Assembly (NCBI RefSeq): GCF_002217795.2
Contig: NZ_AP018823.1
Coordinates: 1,364,001-1,428,000 of the forward strand
Source of the DNA: Aquitalea magnusonii
Lineage (GTDB): Bacteria; Pseudomonadota; Gammaproteobacteria; Burkholderiales; Chromobacteriaceae
Reading direction: 5' to 3'
Length of the DNA stretch: 64,000 bases
The position numbers were made by a program, and so were the translations under genes. Shown here one piece after another: positions 53,169-61,490 of the stretch. The stretch's first letter is position 1. The number at the start of each line of letters is the position of its first letter. Under the pieces are notes generated by a model. It was not told the DNA's origin. It saw only the letters and a list, made by a program, of their open reading frames with translations, and did not search any database.

Positions 53169-53833
53169 GGTCGTCCCCGTTTCAACAGCCGTCCGCCACC
53201 GCGCAGCAGGGTCTGGCGCAGCAGTAGCGCCAGCGCCAGATACAGCCCGGCAGTGACAAAATAGGTTTCAAAGGCGCGGAAATTGCGCGACTGGATCAGG
53301 CTGGCGGCATAGCTCAACTCTTCGGTGGAAATCTGCGCGCACACCGCCGAGCCCAGCATCACGATCACTACCTGGCTGGTCATGGCCGGCCACACCCGCA
53401 ACAGCGCCGGGCGCAGCACCACGTGCAGGAAAATCTGCCAGCGCTTGAGGGCCAGCGCCTGGGCGGCTTCGATCTGCCCCTTGGGCGTGGCCTCGATGCC
53501 GGAGCGGATGATTTCCACCGCATAGGCACCCAGATTGATCACCATGGCCAGCATGGCCGCACTGTCCGGCGCAATGTCGATGCCGAGGGTGGGCAGGCCG
53601 AAGAACAGGAAAAACAACTGCACCAGAAACGGCGTGTTGCGGAACATTTCCACATACACGGCAAACAGGGTGTTGAACGGGCGTAACTGCCAGGCGCGGC
53701 ACACTGCGCCAACAATGCCGATCAGCAAGCCGGCAACACAGGCCACTGCGGTCAGCTCCACGGTGCGGGCCAGGCCTGCGGCCAGTTCCGGCGCCTCTCT
53801 GGCCACGGCCAGAAAGTCAAACTGATAACTCAT
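53165..53833 (-). CDS. Polar-amino-acid-type ABC permease 1
   Basis: A 222-residue permease with about five membrane helices. Its EAA loop is EAAQALALKRWQIFLHVVLRPALLRVWPAM, and RNTPFLVQLFFLFFGLP is a family signature. I start at MSYQFDF (53833), 7 nt after GGGAG; the upstream in-frame ATG at 53839 is too close to that site. A strong hairpin separates it from the binding-protein gene. Confidence 0.92.
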   Translation of the reverse strand: MSYQFDFLAVAREAPELAAGLARTVELTAVACVAGLLIGIVGAVCRAWQLRPFNTLFAVYVEMFRNTPFLVQLFFLFFGLPTLGIDIAPDSAAMLAMVINLGAYAVEIIRSGIEATPKGQIEAAQALALKRWQIFLHVVLRPALLRVWPAMTSQVVIVMLGSAVCAQISTEELSYAASLIQSRNFRAFETYFVTAGLYLALALLLRQTLLRGGGRLLKRGRP

Positions 53834-53869
53834 CACCATTCTCCCGAGTGGGCAGGAAGGGGGCAGCCC

Positions 53870-53911
53870 GCCAGCCACATGCTGTGGCGCGGCCTGCTGC
53901 CACAGGCTGGC
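53870..53911 (-). other. Intercistronic hairpin after the ureide-operon binding-protein gene
   Basis: A two-part stem: CTGTGGC at 53882-53888 with GCCACAG at 53899-53905, extended by GCCAGC at 53870-53875 with GCTGGC at 53906-53911. It abuts the binding-protein stop codon, has no T tract and probably protects that transcript from 3' decay. Confidence 0.6.
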
Positions 53912-54706
53912 TTACAGCAGTGCGCTGGCCAGCGGTGTCTTCAGCCATTTGAGCGAGATGCGGTTCAGCTCGCCATCCTTCTTGGCCTTGTTGATGATCT
54001 GGTTCACCTGTTCCAGCAGTTGCGGATCGTCCTTGTTCACCCCCACGTAACATGGCGAGTTCTTGATCAGGAATTTCTGCTCCAGCCGGCGCGGGCGCTT
54101 GCTTTGTGCATTGATGGTGGCAGCTACCACATTGCCGGTGGCCACTACTTGCACCTGGCCGGCCAGATAGGCGGCAATGGTGGCGTTATTGTCTTCAAAG
54201 CGCTTGAGGTTGGCGCTGGCCGGAATCACCTTGCTCAGTTCCAGGTCCTCGATAGAGCCGCGCGTCACACCCACTGTCTTGCCAGCCAGCCCTTCGGGCT
54301 TGTCCAGCGTCATATCCTTAGGGCCGAACACGCCATTGAAGAAAGGCGCGTAGGCAACGGAAAAACTGATGACCTTTTCCCGCTCCGGGTTCTTGCCCAG
54401 GCTGGAAATCAGCAGGTCCGCCTTGCCGGTGGTGAGGTAGGCAATGCGGTTGGCACTGCTGACCGGCACCAGCTCCACTTTCACTTTCAGCTCGCGGCCA
54501 ATCAGTTCGGCCGTGTCGATGTCGTAGCCTTGCGGTTTCATGTCCGGGCCGGTGGAACCAAACGGCGGGAAGTCCGCCGGAATGGCAATCTTGATGATGC
54601 CTGCCTGTTTGATGCTGGCCAGGCGTTCGGCTTTGGCCGGCAAGGCCCACAGGCTGCCCAGCAGGCTGGCGGCCAACAGGCCGCGGATGAAGGTGCGACG
54701 ATGCAT
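53912..54706 (-). CDS. ABC substrate-binding protein (family 3) of the ureide operon
   Basis: A 264-residue periplasmic protein with an RR-type signal (MHRRTFIRGLLAASLLGSLWALPAKAE), suggesting Tat export. The family-3 fold shows IKIAIPADFPPFGSTGPDMKPQGYDIDTAELIG and GKADLLISSLGKNPEREKVISFS. It is the first gene of the operon that ends with alc and allA, so its ligand is probably allantoate, allantoin or another ureide rather than an ordinary amino acid. This is inferred, not read from the pocket. Confidence 0.9.
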   Translation of the reverse strand: MHRRTFIRGLLAASLLGSLWALPAKAERLASIKQAGIIKIAIPADFPPFGSTGPDMKPQGYDIDTAELIGRELKVKVELVPVSSANRIAYLTTGKADLLISSLGKNPEREKVISFSVAYAPFFNGVFGPKDMTLDKPEGLAGKTVGVTRGSIEDLELSKVIPASANLKRFEDNNATIAAYLAGQVQVVATGNVVAATINAQSKRPRRLEQKFLIKNSPCYVGVNKDDPQLLEQVNQIINKAKKDGELNRISLKWLKTPLASALL

Positions 54707-54745
54707 GATGATTTCTCCAGGGAATAGACGGGGTGTTGGCGTGGC

Positions 54746-55420
54746 TTACAGCGAGTCCATCTGCAGTCCCACTCTGGCGGCGGCATTGCGCAAATGGTTG
54801 AGCATTCCCAGGTGGGCTTCTGCTGGATTGCCCTGGGTAATGGCGTTGGTGATCACTTGATGCTCGTGGGCGGTTTCCCAGATATGCAGGTGGTCGGCAA
54901 AGGGCAGCCGCAGGCTGTGGCCGATGGGGGCCGACAGCGAACGCGCCACCTGGTGGAACAGGGCATTGCCGGACAGGCGGGCCACTTGCAGATGAAATTC
55001 CAGGTCGGCTTCTGCGGCGGCGATCAGGTCCTGGTTTTTCAGCGCGTCTTCCAGCGTGGACTGGATCTGCCACAGCAAGGCCTTGCCCTCCGGCGTGATA
55101 TGGCGCGCCGCCAGCGCTGCCGCCGCCGGTTCCAGCACCATGCGGAACTCGAAAGTGGCTTGCGGGCTGGCCGCAAACGGCCCTGCCGGAATGTCCTTGT
55201 GCTGGCGCACCTGGCCGGTAGTCACCAGCACGCCCTTGCCCGGCTGCGATTTCACCAGTCCCAGTGCTTCCAGCATGGAAATGGCCTCACGCAGCGAGGC
55301 GCGGCTCACGCCCATGGCTTCGGCCAGTTCACGCTGGCCCGGCAGGTTTTCCCCGGCGCGGTAGTGGCCATCCTGCAGTTTTCTTTGCAAGGCCTGGGCA
55401 ATTTGTTGTGGGACGTTCAT
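54746..55420 (-). CDS. GntR/FadR-family regulator (FCD) of the ureide operon
   Basis: A 224-residue regulator. Winged helix: IAQALQRKLQDGHYRAGENLPGQRELAEAMGVSRASLREAISMLEALGLV (about 5-65). FCD effector domain (85-215) with EFRMVLEPAAAALAARH and LEFHLQVARLSGN supplies the metal-binding Asp/His. I start at ATG 55420; a longer frame adds residues unlike GntR. It is transcribed with the operon and has a TGGTCTG/CAGACCA palindrome just upstream. Probably controls ureide use and possibly urt. Confidence 0.92.
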   Translation of the reverse strand: MNVPQQIAQALQRKLQDGHYRAGENLPGQRELAEAMGVSRASLREAISMLEALGLVKSQPGKGVLVTTGQVRQHKDIPAGPFAASPQATFEFRMVLEPAAAALAARHITPEGKALLWQIQSTLEDALKNQDLIAAAEADLEFHLQVARLSGNALFHQVARSLSAPIGHSLRLPFADHLHIWETAHEHQVITNAITQGNPAEAHLGMLNHLRNAAARVGLQMDSL

Positions 55421-55442
55421 GTTGTGCTCTCTGGTGGTCCGT

Positions 55443-55464
55443 CTGGTCTGTCCGGTCAGACCAG
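55443..55464. promoter_or_regulatory. Palindrome CTGGTCTG...CAGACCAG, candidate GntR operator
   Basis: Exact 8-bp arms around TCCGGT. The TGGT...ACCA outline matches FadR-subfamily sites, and it lies 23 bp upstream of the GntR start, consistent with autoregulation. Confidence 0.65.
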
Positions 55465-55686
55465 TTGCTGAGCCAGTTAACGCAAAGACTGTGCCAGCCG
55501 GTTTATTTGTCGGTAAAAGCCAGTAATGGCGGGCTATGGCGGTATATGGCCGGGAATGTGCGCGGCCAGATGTCCATGGTGTTGCACCGAAGCGAGGCAG
55601 TGCTGCACTGAAATGGATACGCACCGGCTTTCGGCCTGCCGCGGAGGCCAGCGGGCCGCTGCGCTGCCTTCACCGCACGGCTCAGT

Positions 55687-55702
55687 TACGTCAAGTGACG
55701 TA
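55687..55702. promoter_or_regulatory. Palindrome TACGTCA-AG-TGACGTA upstream of urtA
   Basis: Exact 7-bp arms with 2-bp spacer, 74 bp before the urtA start. It differs from the GntR-type site, so a second regulator of urea uptake is likely. No sigma-54 -24/-12 element was recognised. Confidence 0.55.
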
Positions 55703-55775
55703 TTTGGGGGGTGTCGGATTGCAGTTATCTTGATGACGCAGCGCAACATCAATAGCACATCATCAGGGGAATCTC

Positions 55776-57044
55776 ATGGCATCTACTCGTCGCACTTTTC
55801 TGAAGTCCGCTCCGCTGGTTCTGGCCGCCGCCGGCCTGCTGTCCATGCCGGCCTTTGCCGCCGACACCATCAAGGTGGGGGTGTTGCACTCCCTGTCCGG
55901 CACCATGGCCATTTCGGAAACTTCGCTCAAGGACATGGCGCTGTTTGCCATCGACCAGATCAATGCCAAGGGCGGCGTGCTGGGCAAGAAGCTGGAACCG
56001 GTGGTGGTGGACCCGGCCTCCAATTGGCCGCTGTTTGCCGAAAAGGCGCGTCAGCTCTTGAGCAAGGACAAGGTGGCGGTGACCTTCGGCTGTTGGACTT
56101 CGGTATCACGCAAATCGGTGCTGCCGGTGTACGAGGAGCTGAACGGCCTGCTGTTCTACCCGGTGCAGTACGAGGGTGAGGAAATGTCGCCCAATGTGTT
56201 CTACACCGGTGCTGCGCCCAACCAGCAGGCCATTCCGGCGGTGGAATACCTGATGAGCAAGGAGGGCGGCGCTGCCAAGCGCTTCTTCCTGCTGGGGACC
56301 GACTATGTCTACCCGCGCACCACCAACAAGATCCTGCGGGCCTTCCTGCACAGCAAGGGCGTGAAGGACGAGAACATCCAGGAGATGTACACCCCCTTCG
56401 GCCATAGCGATTACCAGACCATCGTCGGCAACATCAAGAAATTCGCTGCCGGTGGCAAGACGGCGGTCATCTCCACCATCAATGGCGACTCCAACGTGCC
56501 CTTCTACAAGGAACTGGGCAATCAGGGCCTGAAAGCCACCGACGTGCCGGTGGTGGCCTTCTCGGTGGGTGAGGAAGAACTCAAGGGCATCGACACCAAG
56601 CCGCTGGTGGGCCATCTGGCCGCCTGGAACTACTTCATGAGCGTGAAGAACCCGGTGAACAGCAAGTGGATTGCCGACTACCGCGCCTGGGCCAAGAAGA
56701 AGGGCCTGGCCAATGCCGACAAGCTGGTGACCAACGACCCGATGGAAGCCACTTATGTGGGCATCAATATGTGGGCCGAGGCGGTGAAGAAAGCCGGCAC
56801 CACCGATGTCGCTGCCGTCACCAAGGCCATGGCCGGCATCAAGTTTGCCGCCCCGTCCGGTTTCACGCTGGAAATGGACCCGAAAAACCATCACCTGCAC
56901 AAGCCGGTGATGATTGGCGAAATCCAGCCCAACGGTCAGTTCTCGGTGGTGTGGAAAACCAAGACCCCGATCCGCGCCCAGCCGTGGAGCCCCTTCATTC
57001 CGGGCAATGACAAGAAGCCCGACACCCCGGTGAAGAGCAAGTAA
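55776..57044 (+). CDS. urtA: Urea ABC transporter substrate-binding protein
   Basis: A 422-residue periplasmic urea-binding protein. The Tat-type signal MASTRRTFLKSAPLVLAAAGLLSMPAFA is followed by DTIKVGVLHSLSGTMAISETSLKDMALFAIDQINAKGGVLGK and AEKARQLLSKDKVAVTFGCWTSVSRKSVLPV, hallmark UrtA segments. It heads urtABCDE-ureDABC and is the abundant component of the importer. A hairpin follows its stop, which would favour urtA mRNA over downstream genes. Confidence 0.96.
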   Translation: MASTRRTFLKSAPLVLAAAGLLSMPAFAADTIKVGVLHSLSGTMAISETSLKDMALFAIDQINAKGGVLGKKLEPVVVDPASNWPLFAEKARQLLSKDKVAVTFGCWTSVSRKSVLPVYEELNGLLFYPVQYEGEEMSPNVFYTGAAPNQQAIPAVEYLMSKEGGAAKRFFLLGTDYVYPRTTNKILRAFLHSKGVKDENIQEMYTPFGHSDYQTIVGNIKKFAAGGKTAVISTINGDSNVPFYKELGNQGLKATDVPVVAFSVGEEELKGIDTKPLVGHLAAWNYFMSVKNPVNSKWIADYRAWAKKKGLANADKLVTNDPMEATYVGINMWAEAVKKAGTTDVAAVTKAMAGIKFAAPSGFTLEMDPKNHHLHKPVMIGEIQPNGQFSVVWKTKTPIRAQPWSPFIPGNDKKPDTPVKSK

Positions 57045-57045
57045 C

Positions 57046-57087
57046 AGCGGCTGACAACATCCCTGCTGCGCCTGTTTCTCAGCCGCT
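57046..57087 (+). other. Intercistronic hairpin between urtA and urtB
   Basis: AGCGGCTGA at 57046-57054 and TCAGCCGCT at 57079-57087 are exact 9-bp arms, starting 1 bp after the urtA stop. No T tract follows. It matches the hairpins after the other two binding-protein genes in this window. Confidence 0.6.
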
Positions 57088-57185
57088 CTGGTTGCTTGTT
57101 TCAGGCACAGCACGGGACGACGCACGCCCTTGCCCGCTGCTGCCCTGTCCGGGTGGTGGCGGGCATATCCTGTAAGGAAAGCACC

Positions 57186-58784
57186 ATGCAATTGTTCAAA
57201 CCCCTGTTCCTGCGGCTGTCCCTGCTCTTGCTAATGTCATTGTGCAGTGGTCTGGTGGCCGCCAGCCCGCTGTCCGAGCTGGCACATGCCGACCCGGCCG
57301 ACCGTGCCGGGCTGATCACCCAGTGGACGGTGCAGGCCGACGGCCCGCGCCGTCAGGCGGTTGCCGCACTGGAAGAGGGCAGGCTGTTTACCAGTGCCGA
57401 TGGCAATCATGTGTTGTTGCAAGGCGCTGACGGCAAGCTCAGCGATGTGGACAGCGGCCAGCCGGTGGCTGGCGATGCCGCCAGTCTGGATGCACTGCCG
57501 GTCAACAACAGCGTGCGCAGCGCGCTGGAGGCGTTTCATGCCGCTGGTGATCTGGCCGACCCGGACCGCAGCAAGCGCCTTAGCGCCATTCAGGCCTTGC
57601 AGGACAGTGCCAACCCCGGCCTGCTGCCCTTGCTGCTGAGCCGGCAGCAACAGGAACAGGACAGCCAGGTCAGACAGGCCCTGCACATGGCCAGCGCCCG
57701 CCTGCAACTGGCCAGCCCGGATGCCGCACAGCGGCTGAGTGCCATCCACACCCTGGCCGACAGTGCCGACCCGGCCACCCTCAGCCTGCTGGCCCCGCTG
57801 ACGGTTGCCGCCAGCGAGCCGGAAGCCAGCGTGCGCGCCGCCGCCAGCCAGGCCATGGCCGACATCAAGGCCAGCCAGTGGCGTTACAACATGCTGGGTT
57901 ATGCCTTCAGCGGCATCAGCCTGGGCTCGGTACTGCTGCTGGCCGCCCTGGGGCTGGCCATTACCTATGGCCTGTTGGGCGTCATCAATATGGCGCATGG
58001 CGAAATGCTGATGATTGGCGCCTATGCCAGCTATGTGGTGCAGAACCTGTTCCGCAGCTGGTGGCCGGGCGCTTTCGATGCCTATCTGCTGGCCGCGCTG
58101 CCGGTGGCCTTTGCTGTCACCTTTGTCATCGGCATGGCGCTGGAGCGGCTGATCATCCGCCATCTGTATGGCCGTCCGCTGGAAACCCTGCTGGCCACCT
58201 GGGGCATCAGCCTGATGCTGATCCAGGCGGTGCGCATGCTGTTTGGCGCGCAGAACGTGGAAGTGGCCAACCCGTCCTGGCTGTCCGGTGGCTGGGAAAT
58301 CACCCCGGCGCTCACCCTGCCGTACAACCGGCTGGCCATCATTGCCTTTGTCGCGGGCGTGTTGCTGCTGACCTGGCTGCTGCTCAACAAGACGCGGCTG
58401 GGCCTGTTCGTGCGTGCCGTCACGCAAAACCGCCGCATGGCCGACAGCGTGGGGGTGCCCACCGGCAAGGTGGACATGCTGGCCTTCGGTCTGGGTTCCG
58501 GCATTGCCGGGCTGGGCGGCGTGGCCTTGAGCCAGATCGGCAACGTCGGCCCGGAGCTGGGCCAGGGCTATATCGTGGACAGCTTCATGGTGGTGGTGCT
58601 GGGCGGGGTAGGCCAACTGGCCGGGACCGTCACCGGGGCCATGGGCCTTGGCATCGTCAACAAGATTCTGGAACCGTCGCTGGGGGCGGTGCTGGGCAAG
58701 ATCCTCATCCTCGGCTTCATCATCCTGTTCATCCAGAAACGTCCACAAGGCCTGTTTGCCCTCAAGGGCCGGGTACTGGACTAG
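57186..58784 (+). CDS. urtB: Urea ABC transporter permease UrtB
   Basis: A 532-residue protein. A signal-like helix and a periplasmic helical-repeat region (about 20-225, Ala- and Leu-rich with LSAIQALQDSANPGLLPLLL and LSAIHTLADSADPATLSLLA) precede a LivH-type permease domain (about 230-530, with ITYGLLGVINMAHGEMLMIGAY). The extra N-terminal domain is normal for UrtB. I start at ATG 57186, after TAAGGAAAG. It pairs with UrtC as the channel. Confidence 0.95.
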   Translation: MQLFKPLFLRLSLLLLMSLCSGLVAASPLSELAHADPADRAGLITQWTVQADGPRRQAVAALEEGRLFTSADGNHVLLQGADGKLSDVDSGQPVAGDAASLDALPVNNSVRSALEAFHAAGDLADPDRSKRLSAIQALQDSANPGLLPLLLSRQQQEQDSQVRQALHMASARLQLASPDAAQRLSAIHTLADSADPATLSLLAPLTVAASEPEASVRAAASQAMADIKASQWRYNMLGYAFSGISLGSVLLLAALGLAITYGLLGVINMAHGEMLMIGAYASYVVQNLFRSWWPGAFDAYLLAALPVAFAVTFVIGMALERLIIRHLYGRPLETLLATWGISLMLIQAVRMLFGAQNVEVANPSWLSGGWEITPALTLPYNRLAIIAFVAGVLLLTWLLLNKTRLGLFVRAVTQNRRMADSVGVPTGKVDMLAFGLGSGIAGLGGVALSQIGNVGPELGQGYIVDSFMVVVLGGVGQLAGTVTGAMGLGIVNKILEPSLGAVLGKILILGFIILFIQKRPQGLFALKGRVLD

Positions 58785-58795
58785 GAGAGACCATC

Positions 58796-59896
58796 ATGCA
58801 AACCGCACTTTCCCTGCGGCTGGCCACCCGTCTGGGGCCGCAGCCGCTGAAACTGGCAGCTGCCGCGGCACTGGCCGTGCTGCTGGCCATGCCGGCCCTG
58901 CATTTATGGACGGACCCGGCCAGCAGCCTGCATGTATCGGCCTATACCCTCACCCTGGTGGGCAAGATCCTGTGCTATGCCATCGTGGCGCTGGCCATGG
59001 ACCTGGTGTGGGGCTATACCGGTCTGCTCAGCCTGGGCCACGGCCTGTTCTTTGCCCTGGGTGGCTACGGCATGGGCATGTACCTGATGCGTGCCATCGG
59101 CCATGACGGCAATTACCAGAGCGACCTGCCGGACTTCATGGTGTTTCTGGACTGGAAAACCCTGCCCTGGTTCTGGCAGGGCAGCGAGCATCTGGCCTGG
59201 GCGCTGTGTCTGGCGGTGGGTGTGCCGGGGCTGCTGGCGCTGGTATTCGGCTGGCTGGCTTTCCGTTCGCGCATCAAGGGCGTGTACTTTTCCATCATGA
59301 CCCAGGCGCTCACCTATGCTGCCATGTTGCTGTTTTTCCGCAATGAAACCGGCTTTGGCGGCAATAACGGCTTTACCGACTTCAAGCGCATCCTCGGCTA
59401 CGGCATGGCCGCGCCCGGCACGCGCGCCACGCTGTTCCTGCTGACTGTGCTGTTGTTGATCGCTGCGCTGGCCGCCGGTTTCTGGCTGGTCAACAGCAAG
59501 TTCGGCCGCATCCTCACCGCCATTCGCGATGCCGAGTCGCGGCTGATGTTCTGCGGCTACAACCCGCTGTATTACAAGCTGTTCATCTGGGTGGCGTCCG
59601 CCATGTTGTGCGGCCTGGCCGGGGCGCTGTATGTGCCGCAGGTGGGCATCATCAATCCGGGGGAAATGTCACCGGCCAACTCCATCGAAATTGCCATCTG
59701 GGTGGCAGTGGGCGGGCGTGGCAGCCTGATCGGCCCGGTGCTGGGCGCTGGTTTCATCAATGCGGCCAAGAGCTGGTTTACCGTGGCCTTTCCCGAATAC
59801 TGGCTGTTTTTCCTGGGTGGGCTGTTCATTGCCACCACGCTGTTTCTGCCGCGCGGCCTGCTGGGCCTCTTGCGCCGTCACAAGGAGAAGGCATGA
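58796..59896 (+). CDS. urtC: Urea ABC transporter permease UrtC
   Basis: A 366-residue LivM-type permease with about ten membrane helices; DLVWGYTGLLSLGHGLFFALGGYGMGMYL and ETGFGGNNGFTDF are characteristic UrtC segments. It begins at ATG 58796, 11 bp after urtB with GGAGAGACC upstream, and its stop overlaps the urtD start. Confidence 0.95.
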   Translation: MQTALSLRLATRLGPQPLKLAAAAALAVLLAMPALHLWTDPASSLHVSAYTLTLVGKILCYAIVALAMDLVWGYTGLLSLGHGLFFALGGYGMGMYLMRAIGHDGNYQSDLPDFMVFLDWKTLPWFWQGSEHLAWALCLAVGVPGLLALVFGWLAFRSRIKGVYFSIMTQALTYAAMLLFFRNETGFGGNNGFTDFKRILGYGMAAPGTRATLFLLTVLLLIAALAAGFWLVNSKFGRILTAIRDAESRLMFCGYNPLYYKLFIWVASAMLCGLAGALYVPQVGIINPGEMSPANSIEIAIWVAVGGRGSLIGPVLGAGFINAAKSWFTVAFPEYWLFFLGGLFIATTLFLPRGLLGLLRRHKEKA

Positions 59897-60729
59897 TGCC
59901 CGTCACTACTTCGCAAGCGCTACAGCGGGAAAGCTGGGATGGCGATACCCCGGCCAGCGGCCGCCTGTTGCAGCCGGGGGTGGATGTCACCCACGGCCAG
60001 ATTCTGTATCTGGATGACATCAGCGTCAGCTTTGACGGTTTCCGTGCGCTCAACCGCTTATCACTGTCCATTGCCGTGGGCGAGCTGCGCTGCATCATCG
60101 GCCCCAACGGCGCAGGCAAGACCACCATGATGGACGTGATTACCGGCAAGACCCGTGCCGACAGCGGTTCGGCCTTTTTCGGTCAGACCATCAATCTGGC
60201 CCAGCATTCCGAGGCGGAAATCGCCCAGCTCGGTATAGGACGCAAGTTCCAGAAACCCACGGTGTTCGAGGCGATGACGGTGCAGGAAAACCTGGAACTG
60301 GCGCTGGCCGGGCCGCGCTCGGTATGGGCCAGTCTGCGCGCCCGCCTCTCCGGGCAGCAGCGGGACCGGATCGACGAATTGCTGACGCTGATTCGCCTGG
60401 GTGAGCAGCGGGCGCGGCTGGCCGGTCTGCTGTCGCATGGCCAGAAGCAGTGGCTGGAAATCGGCATGCTGCTGGCGCAGGAACCGCAGCTATTGCTGCT
60501 GGACGAGCCGGTAGCCGGCATGACCGATGCCGAAACCGAAAAGACCGCCGAGCTGCTGCTCACCCTCAAGGGCCGCCATTCGCTGATGGTGGTGGAACAC
60601 GATATGGATTTCATCGCCAGCATTGCCGGCAAGGTGACGGTGCTGGCCGAGGGGGCGGTTCTGGCCGAGGGCAGCCTGCAGCAAGTGCAGGCGGATGAAC
60701 GGGTGATCGAAGTGTATCTGGGGCGCTGA
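59893..60729 (+). CDS. urtD: Urea ABC transporter ATPase UrtD
   Basis: A 278-residue LivG-type ATPase. GPNGAGKTT is Walker A and LLLLDEPVAGM Walker B. HGQKQWLEIGMLLAQ is the modified signature region of LivG types. About 30 N-terminal residues precede the domain start (LYLDDISVSFDGFRALN). ATG 59893 follows AAGGAGAAGGC and overlaps the urtC stop; an ATG one codon later is also possible. Confidence 0.95.
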   Translation: MMPVTTSQALQRESWDGDTPASGRLLQPGVDVTHGQILYLDDISVSFDGFRALNRLSLSIAVGELRCIIGPNGAGKTTMMDVITGKTRADSGSAFFGQTINLAQHSEAEIAQLGIGRKFQKPTVFEAMTVQENLELALAGPRSVWASLRARLSGQQRDRIDELLTLIRLGEQRARLAGLLSHGQKQWLEIGMLLAQEPQLLLLDEPVAGMTDAETEKTAELLLTLKGRHSLMVVEHDMDFIASIAGKVTVLAEGAVLAEGSLQQVQADERVIEVYLGR

Positions 60730-60730
60730 C

Positions 60731-61429
60731 ATGCTGGACATACAAGAACTGGACCAATACTACGGCGGCAGCCACATTCTGCGCCGCGTCAGCCTGCAAG
60801 CCGAAATCGGCCAGGTGACCTGTCTGCTCGGCCGCAATGGCGTGGGCAAATCCACCTTGCTGCGCTGCCTGATGGGGCAGCTGCCGGCCAAAAGCGGCAG
60901 CATACGCTGGCAGGGTGAGGACATCAGCCGCTGCGCGCCGCACCAGCGCGTGGCGCGTGGCATTGCCTATGTGCCGCAAGGGCGGGAAATCTTTGGCCGG
61001 CTGACGGTGGAAGAAAACCTGCGCATGGGGCTGGCCCGCTTTGGCGGCAAGGCCGGGCGCGAGATTCCGGCCTCGGTGTACGAGATGTTCCCGGTGCTGT
61101 ACGACATGCGCCAGCGCCGCGGCGGCGACCTGTCCGGCGGCCAGCAGCAGCAACTGGCCATTGGCCGGGCGCTGGTCAGCCAGCCATCGCTGCTGGTGCT
61201 GGACGAACCCACCGAGGGCATCCAGCCCTCCATCATCAAGCAGATTGGCGAAGTCATCCGCAATCTGGCGGCGCGGCGCGACATGGCCATCCTGCTGGTG
61301 GAACAGTACTACGACTTTGCCGAAGCACTGGCCGATCGCTATCTGGTGATGTCACGCGGCGAGGTGATCCGCAGCGGGCAGGGCAGCCAGATGGCCAGCG
61401 ATGGCGTGCGCGAACTGCTGGCCATATAA
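60731..61429 (+). CDS. urtE: Urea ABC transporter ATPase UrtE
   Basis: A 232-residue LivF-type ATPase: MLDIQELDQYYGGSHILRRVSLQAEIGQVTCLLGRNGVGKSTLL gives Walker A, LSGGQQQQLAIGRALVSQPSLLVLDEPTEGIQPSII gives signature and Walker B. It begins 1 bp after urtD and completes the high-affinity urea importer. It is followed 61 bp later by ureD. Confidence 0.95.
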   Translation: MLDIQELDQYYGGSHILRRVSLQAEIGQVTCLLGRNGVGKSTLLRCLMGQLPAKSGSIRWQGEDISRCAPHQRVARGIAYVPQGREIFGRLTVEENLRMGLARFGGKAGREIPASVYEMFPVLYDMRQRRGGDLSGGQQQQLAIGRALVSQPSLLVLDEPTEGIQPSIIKQIGEVIRNLAARRDMAILLVEQYYDFAEALADRYLVMSRGEVIRSGQGSQMASDGVRELLAI

Positions 61430-61490
61430 GGACAGAGCCCGGCACGCAAATTGCTGGTTCACCCCCATTCGCATAGCCGGTTGACTGCTG

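Larger units (their letters stand above)
55421..55775. other. Divergent control region between the GntR/ureide operon and urtA
   Basis: 355 bp with no supported gene. It holds the GntR-type palindrome at 55443-55464 and a second palindrome at 55687-55702, and must carry the promoters of both operons. Confidence 0.6.

Noticed and set aside
55465..55775. Sigma-54/NtrC promoter for urtA
   Set aside because: Expected for nitrogen genes, but no TGGCAC-N5-TTGC element or NtrC dyad could be found by eye.
57237..58748. 503-codon minus-strand open frame opposite urtB
   Set aside because: GC-rich codon bias leaves stops rare on the opposite strand. The His/Gln-rich product has no domain, and UrtB on the plus strand is certain.
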